Source: Clostridia bacterium | Lineage (GTDB): Bacteria; Bacillota; Clostridia; Christensenellales; CAG-917 | Direction of reading: 5' to 3' | Assembly (NCBI GenBank): GCA_900754695.1 | Contig: CAAEDU010000087.1 | Location: 1-8,626, forward strand | Length of the DNA stretch: 8,626 nucleotides | Part shown: positions 6,158 to 8,626 of the stretch, piece after piece | How positions within the stretch are numbered: the stretch's first letter is position 1 | How the letters are laid out: every line of letters begins with the position of its first letter | Position numbers and translations under genes: made by a program | Notes under the pieces: model-generated | Told to the model about the DNA's origin: nothing | Seen by the model: the letters and a program-made list of their open reading frames with translations, nothing else | Databases searched by the model: none

Positions 6158-6181
6158 AAGACCTCCCGGACGGGAGGTCTT
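6158..6181 (-). terminator. Rho-independent terminator of the lipoprotein transcript
   Basis: An 11-bp perfect stem (6158-6168 aagacctcccg, 6171-6181 cgggaggtctt) closes 31 bases after the lipoprotein stop. The two-base centre means the top pair probably opens to a 4-base loop. On the minus strand the stem runs into TCTTTCATCATTCTT, a T-rich but interrupted tail; the plus-strand side is pyrimidine-rich too. It separates the lipoprotein transcript from the dehydrogenase operon. Confidence 0.7.
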
Positions 6182-6212
6182 CTCTTCAAAATGTTTACGG
6201 AGTTCGGACGCC

Positions 6213-6767
6213 TTACACGGGGGCGGTGAAGTAATAGGTCGTGTTGCCGTGGACGACGTAGAGCGCGAGGTGACGGGTGCCGTCCTGCTCCTCCACCCTG
6301 CCGCAGGTGCCGAAGGTCGCGTCCCCGCCGTCGAAGGTGTACTCTATCATGCTCGTCCCCATGGACTCGCCGCCCTTCTTCCACTTGCCTCTGAAGACCG
6401 TGCCGTCTTCGTCATCGAATATGATGCTGACCGCGTCGCCCGCAAAGTCCACCGTGACGCTCGTCGCGCCGAGATACATCCCTTCGTAGACGATCCATTT
6501 CGCCATGTTGGCTTCATTCTCTTCCGCGGTGTTTTCGTCACTGACGGCATACTCTTTTTTTATCTCTTCTGCAACTGCGACGGAATAGGTCTTGGAGCCT
6601 TCTTCACTCTCCACGACGATGCTCACAAGCGTCCACGAATCGCTGTCCGTGGGGAGGGGCGACGAGCTATCGTCATTGCATGCGACAAGCATGAGCGCCG
6701 ACGCGACGAGCAGCGCGACAAGCGCGATAACCGCAAAACTGCGTGTTTTTATTGTAAATTTGTTCAT
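6213..6767 (-). CDS. Small lipoprotein, possibly lipocalin-like
   Basis: This 184-residue exported protein has a lipoprotein signal peptide: Lys and Arg near the N-terminus (MNKFTIKTR), a hydrophobic core at about 11-28 and the lipobox LVAC, with Cys30 as the lipid-modified residue. A Ser/Asp-rich linker (31-44) follows. The mature domain (45-184) is acidic, with alternating beta-like stretches such as SWTLVSI, SVTVDFAG, AVSIIFDD, FRGKWKKG and MIEYTFDG. That pattern recalls lipocalin-like lipoproteins, but I cannot assign a family with confidence. I chose the ATG at 6767, with GAGG 5 nt upstream, over the TTG just before it. It lies 89 nt after the hydrolase gene with no visible promoter in the gap, so it may share that transcript, and it is followed by a terminator. 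Its ligand is unknown. Confidence 0.8.
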   Translation of the reverse strand: MNKFTIKTRSFAVIALVALLVASALMLVACNDDSSSPLPTDSDSWTLVSIVVESEEGSKTYSVAVAEEIKKEYAVSDENTAEENEANMAKWIVYEGMYLGATSVTVDFAGDAVSIIFDDEDGTVFRGKWKKGGESMGTSMIEYTFDGGDATFGTCGRVEEQDGTRHLALYVVHGNTTYYFTAPV

Positions 6768-6790
6768 CAAAACCTCGTTTTCTGCAAATT

Positions 6791-6842
6791 GCCGTCCGCC
6801 GTGAGGCGGCGGTCCGCATCGCTGCGCGGGTCGTCCCCGCGC
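6791..6842. other. Two GC-rich hairpins in the hydrolase-lipoprotein gap
   Basis: The 89-base gap holds a 5-bp stem ccgcc/ggcgg with a gtga loop (6796-6809) and a 7-bp stem gcgcggg/cccgcgc with a tcgtc loop (6824-6842). Neither is followed by a clear T-run on the minus strand. They may slow or partly stop transcription before the lipoprotein gene, or protect the 3' end of the upstream message. Confidence 0.4.
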
Positions 6843-6856
6843 TCATATCCTCGCGG

Positions 6857-7792
6857 TCACATCCCGAGGATGTCCTTCACAAACTTTTGCGCCTCCGCAA
6901 GGCACTCCCTCCCGGAGCGCGCGAGTTCGCAGGCGAGCGCGCCCGCGTGCACTCCGTTTATGCCCGTGCAAAGGAAATAGCCGTAACGCGCTCCCGCCGC
7001 GGCAAGTTCGTCGCGTAGGGTCTCGGACTCCGCTTTCAGCCTGTCGCCCTTAGACGCGACAATGAATGTCGGAGGAAACTCCGGACCGGTTCTTGCGTCG
7101 GTCGCATAGGTCACGCGCAGACTTTCATCGCCTTTCATGGCGCGGACTTCCTTTGCGGATCTGCCGAAAAAGACGGAGGTGAAAAGCCCCATCTGCGGAT
7201 AGCGCGTGTCTATTGCCCGCACGGGGTCGAATATCCCGCTCAAAGTCACGCACGCCGACACCTTGAAATCGTCCTTGAACTTGAAATCTATCCCCAAAGT
7301 TTCGTAAAGGTCGCGGTAAACGGATACGACGGATACGAGAGAAGCAAAATATCCTCCCGCGCTGTCGCCCGCAACGACGATCTTCCGCGTGTCTATCCCG
7401 AACTCTTCCGCGCGTTCCAGCACAAACTCTATGCCTTTGAAAATCTCCCTTATATGCTCGGGATGTTCGGCATCGAGCGCATAATCGTAGTCGATGTTCG
7501 CCGCCACATAACCGTCGTCCACCCAGTTATAGCAATAAAACCGCCTGTTCGAGCGTATTCCCGAAAGGAATCCGCCCCCGTGTATATAGATGAACAGGGG
7601 CAAACTGCCCTCACACCCTTCCTTGCGGTAAACATCGAGTTTGGTGCGCTTTCCGTTTCCGTAGCATAGACCGCGGCGCTTTGAAATGTTCTTATGCACC
7701 CCGAAGCAAGGGATATGCAAAAACACCTCGCTGAAAGTCAGGATCGCTTTCGTACAGCGCACTTCGAATTTTTCGAGTGAAGTCAATCCCAT
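6857..7792 (-). CDS. Alpha/beta hydrolase, hormone-sensitive-lipase-like esterase
   Basis: This 311-residue protein has the features of the HSL-type carboxylesterase family. The oxyanion-hole motif HGGG lies at 71-74, the nucleophile elbow GDSAGG at 142-147 gives Ser144, Asp250 (ASKGD) is the probable acid and His282 (GVHAG) the probable base. Such enzymes hydrolyse short acyl esters in the cytoplasm; no signal peptide is seen, although residues 15-35 are fairly hydrophobic. The true substrate is not identifiable. I chose the ATG at 7792: a TTG at 7807 would overlap the deacylase stop, and GAGG lies 9 nt before the ATG. The gene starts 11 nt after the tRNA deacylase gene, so the two are probably co-transcribed although their functions look unrelated. 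Confidence 0.88.
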   Translation of the reverse strand: MGLTSLEKFEVRCTKAILTFSEVFLHIPCFGVHKNISKRRGLCYGNGKRTKLDVYRKEGCEGSLPLFIYIHGGGFLSGIRSNRRFYCYNWVDDGYVAANIDYDYALDAEHPEHIREIFKGIEFVLERAEEFGIDTRKIVVAGDSAGGYFASLVSVVSVYRDLYETLGIDFKFKDDFKVSACVTLSGIFDPVRAIDTRYPQMGLFTSVFFGRSAKEVRAMKGDESLRVTYATDARTGPEFPPTFIVASKGDRLKAESETLRDELAAAGARYGYFLCTGINGVHAGALACELARSGRECLAEAQKFVKDILGM

Positions 7793-7803
7793 TTTCCTTC
7801 GCC

Positions 7804-8292
7804 TCAAAATCTGAGAAAATAGGCAAAATTGCCGTGCTTACGGATGAGAGCGATGAGTTCGTCGGCAGGCACCCACACCGTCGCGGTGTTTTCGAGCGGA
7901 TGCACGCCGATGACTCCGCCCTTAAATTCGGCGTCGATGACGAACTTCACCTTCTTGCCGGCGTCGTTCATATAGCCGAGCGGCGTGACGGCGCCCTTCG
8001 CGAGCCCGAGCAATTCCCCGAGCTCCTCTTCCGAGGCAAAGGACAGCTTGCGCGAGCCCATGCTCTCCTGCGCGTCGCGAAGGGAGACATGCTTGTCCTG
8101 CCGCACGGTGAGGACATAATAGTTGAGTTTTTTGTCGTCGCGCACAAAGAGGTTCTTCGCCACTCTGTCGCCGTTCGGCAGCCCGAGCGCGATGACGTCG
8201 TCTATGGTGTCCGCGTGCGCGTGCTCGACATAGTCATACTTCACTCCCGCCGCGTCCAGCGCGGCGAGGCACTTCGAGATCTTTTCGTCCAT
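7804..8292 (-). CDS. YbaK/PrdX-type aminoacyl-tRNA deacylase
   Basis: This 162-residue protein belongs to the YbaK/ProX superfamily of editing domains, which free-stand and hydrolyse mischarged tRNAs such as Ala-tRNA(Pro) or Cys-tRNA(Pro). The signature KNLFVRD starts at Lys46, the expected catalytic lysine. Further family features are a SFASEEEL segment (84-91), a glycine-proline loop GAVTPLG (100-106) and the HPLENTATV segment (131-139) near the C-terminus, which is closest to the PrdX/ProXp-ala branch. Which tRNA it edits is inferred only at the level of the branch. I chose the ATG at 8292, with AAGGGG 5 nt upstream. The 45 codons before it are Arg/Tyr-rich and cross the palindromic repeats, so they are unlikely to be translated. 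It is the first gene of a group with the hydrolase. Confidence 0.9.
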   Translation of the reverse strand: MDEKISKCLAALDAAGVKYDYVEHAHADTIDDVIALGLPNGDRVAKNLFVRDDKKLNYYVLTVRQDKHVSLRDAQESMGSRKLSFASEEELGELLGLAKGAVTPLGYMNDAGKKVKFVIDAEFKGGVIGVHPLENTATVWVPADELIALIRKHGNFAYFLRF

Positions 8293-8332
8293 ACTTTCCC
8301 CTTGTCTTTCAAGGCGCGGCAACCGCCGCCCG

Positions 8333-8409
8333 ACACGATAATACACGTATCGTGTTTTGTATCCCCGCCTACCCATCCGAGGTCTGCGGATATAAAACAC
8401 GATACGTGT
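8333..8409. repeat. Long inverted repeat made of ACACG-N3-CGTGT palindromes
   Basis: Bases 8343-8364 and 8388-8409 are inverted copies over 22 positions, with a single non-Watson-Crick pair (g8359 with t8393), around a 23-base loop. Each arm contains the palindrome ACACG-N3-CGTGT (8343-8355 with TAT, 8397-8409 with ATA). A further half site, acacgata at 8333-8340, pairs with 8348-8355. The repeat ends 40 bases before the deacylase start. Paired palindromes of this sort suit a dimeric repressor, but no regulator gene is in view. It could also be a terminator stem or an intergenic repeat. Confidence 0.6.
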
Positions 8410-8626
8410 TGTCACATGATCCTGCAACGGTGTCCTCAGTCAAAGCAAAAGACGATGACATACCGCCATAAGTTTGACCGCAATCGACCGTGCCCAAGCC
8501 TTCGCCACCCTCTGTGATGAGGGAACGCGGCGCCGCATGAGACGCAAACTGCCCGCTCCGCCCGTCGGACTCGTTGACGAGGGGCGTGCTGCCTACGGTC
8601 ATTGCCCGTCCCGCGGCGGCAGCGCC
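8369..8626 (-). other. Open frame running off the right edge, no recognised product
   Basis: One minus-strand frame stays open for 85 codons from the window edge to a TAG at 8369. It is rich in Gly, Ser and Thr with few charged residues. An internal ATG at 8602 has no ribosome binding site, so if the frame is real it is the 3' end of a gene that starts outside the window. Its last codons overlap one arm of the inverted repeat at 8343-8409. I recognise no motif, and open frames of this length arise by chance in GC-rich DNA. I see no other gene between 8410 and 8626. Confidence 0.2.
8387..8415 (-). promoter_or_regulatory. Weak promoter candidate for the deacylase group
   Basis: On the minus strand GTGACA (8415-8410, five of six against -35) is followed after 17 bases by TATCCG (8392-8387, three of six). 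TATATC (8394-8389, four of six) fits the -10 better but leaves only 15 bases of spacer. The palindrome at 8397-8409 would fill the spacer exactly, a typical repressor position. The score is poor and the call is tentative. Confidence 0.22.

Noticed and set aside
5946..6980. A 344-codon plus-strand frame spanning the intergenic block, the lipoprotein gene and the end of the hydrolase gene.
   Set aside because: It crosses a terminator hairpin and two well-supported minus-strand genes, and it encodes nothing recognisable.
8333..8409. A CRISPR-like array from the repeated ACACG palindromes.
   Set aside because: There are only two full copies, in inverted arrangement and without regular spacers, and no cas gene is present.

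Overview
The window is GC-rich and densely packed. Every gene I can support lies on the minus strand, so transcription runs from high to low coordinates. The host looks like an anaerobic, high-GC member of the Clostridia or a relative. This is an inference from the purine-rich ribosome binding sites (AGGAG/GGAGG), the one- to four-base gene junctions, the flavodoxin-ferredoxin (EFR1-type) protein, and the OmpR-type response regulator with its kinase. Nothing fixes the genus.

Right part (8626 to about 6158). An unassigned open frame runs off the right edge and ends beside a long inverted repeat built from two copies of the palindrome ACACG-(TAT/ATA)-CGTGT. Below it lie a YbaK/PrdX-type aminoacyl-tRNA deacylase, an alpha/beta hydrolase of the hormone-sensitive-lipase type 11 nt further on, and, after an 89-nt gap with two GC hairpins, a small lipoprotein. 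An 11-bp terminator hairpin closes this group, with a second, imperfect 12-position hairpin next to it.

Middle (6157 to 5812). About 350 bases carry no convincing gene. The promoter-distal part is GC-rich with hairpins. The part next to the following operon carries three hexamers, CTTACA/CTTACA/CTTAAA, spaced exactly 11 bp apart (TGTAAG-N5-TGTAAG on the coding strand). This is the layout of an OmpR/PhoB/WalR-class operator.

Left part (5811 to 101). Six genes are joined by gaps or overlaps of at most 13 nt: (1) an extended short-chain dehydrogenase with an extra C-terminal region ending in a zinc-ribbon-like Cys/His motif, (2) a flavodoxin plus two-[4Fe-4S] ferredoxin protein, (3) an OmpR-family response regulator, (4) a histidine kinase with no N-terminal membrane segments but two hydrophobic segments after its ATPase domain, (5) a FAD/NAD/[2Fe-2S] reductase, and (6) a low-molecular-weight tyrosine phosphatase. 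A 13-bp inverted repeat follows the last gene.

The working idea is a self-regulated redox operon. A two-component pair sits between electron-transfer proteins, and the operator-like repeats upstream could be its own binding site. The substrate of the dehydrogenase, the signal seen by the kinase and the target of the phosphatase cannot be read from the sequence. I see no mobile element, CRISPR array, tRNA or rRNA.
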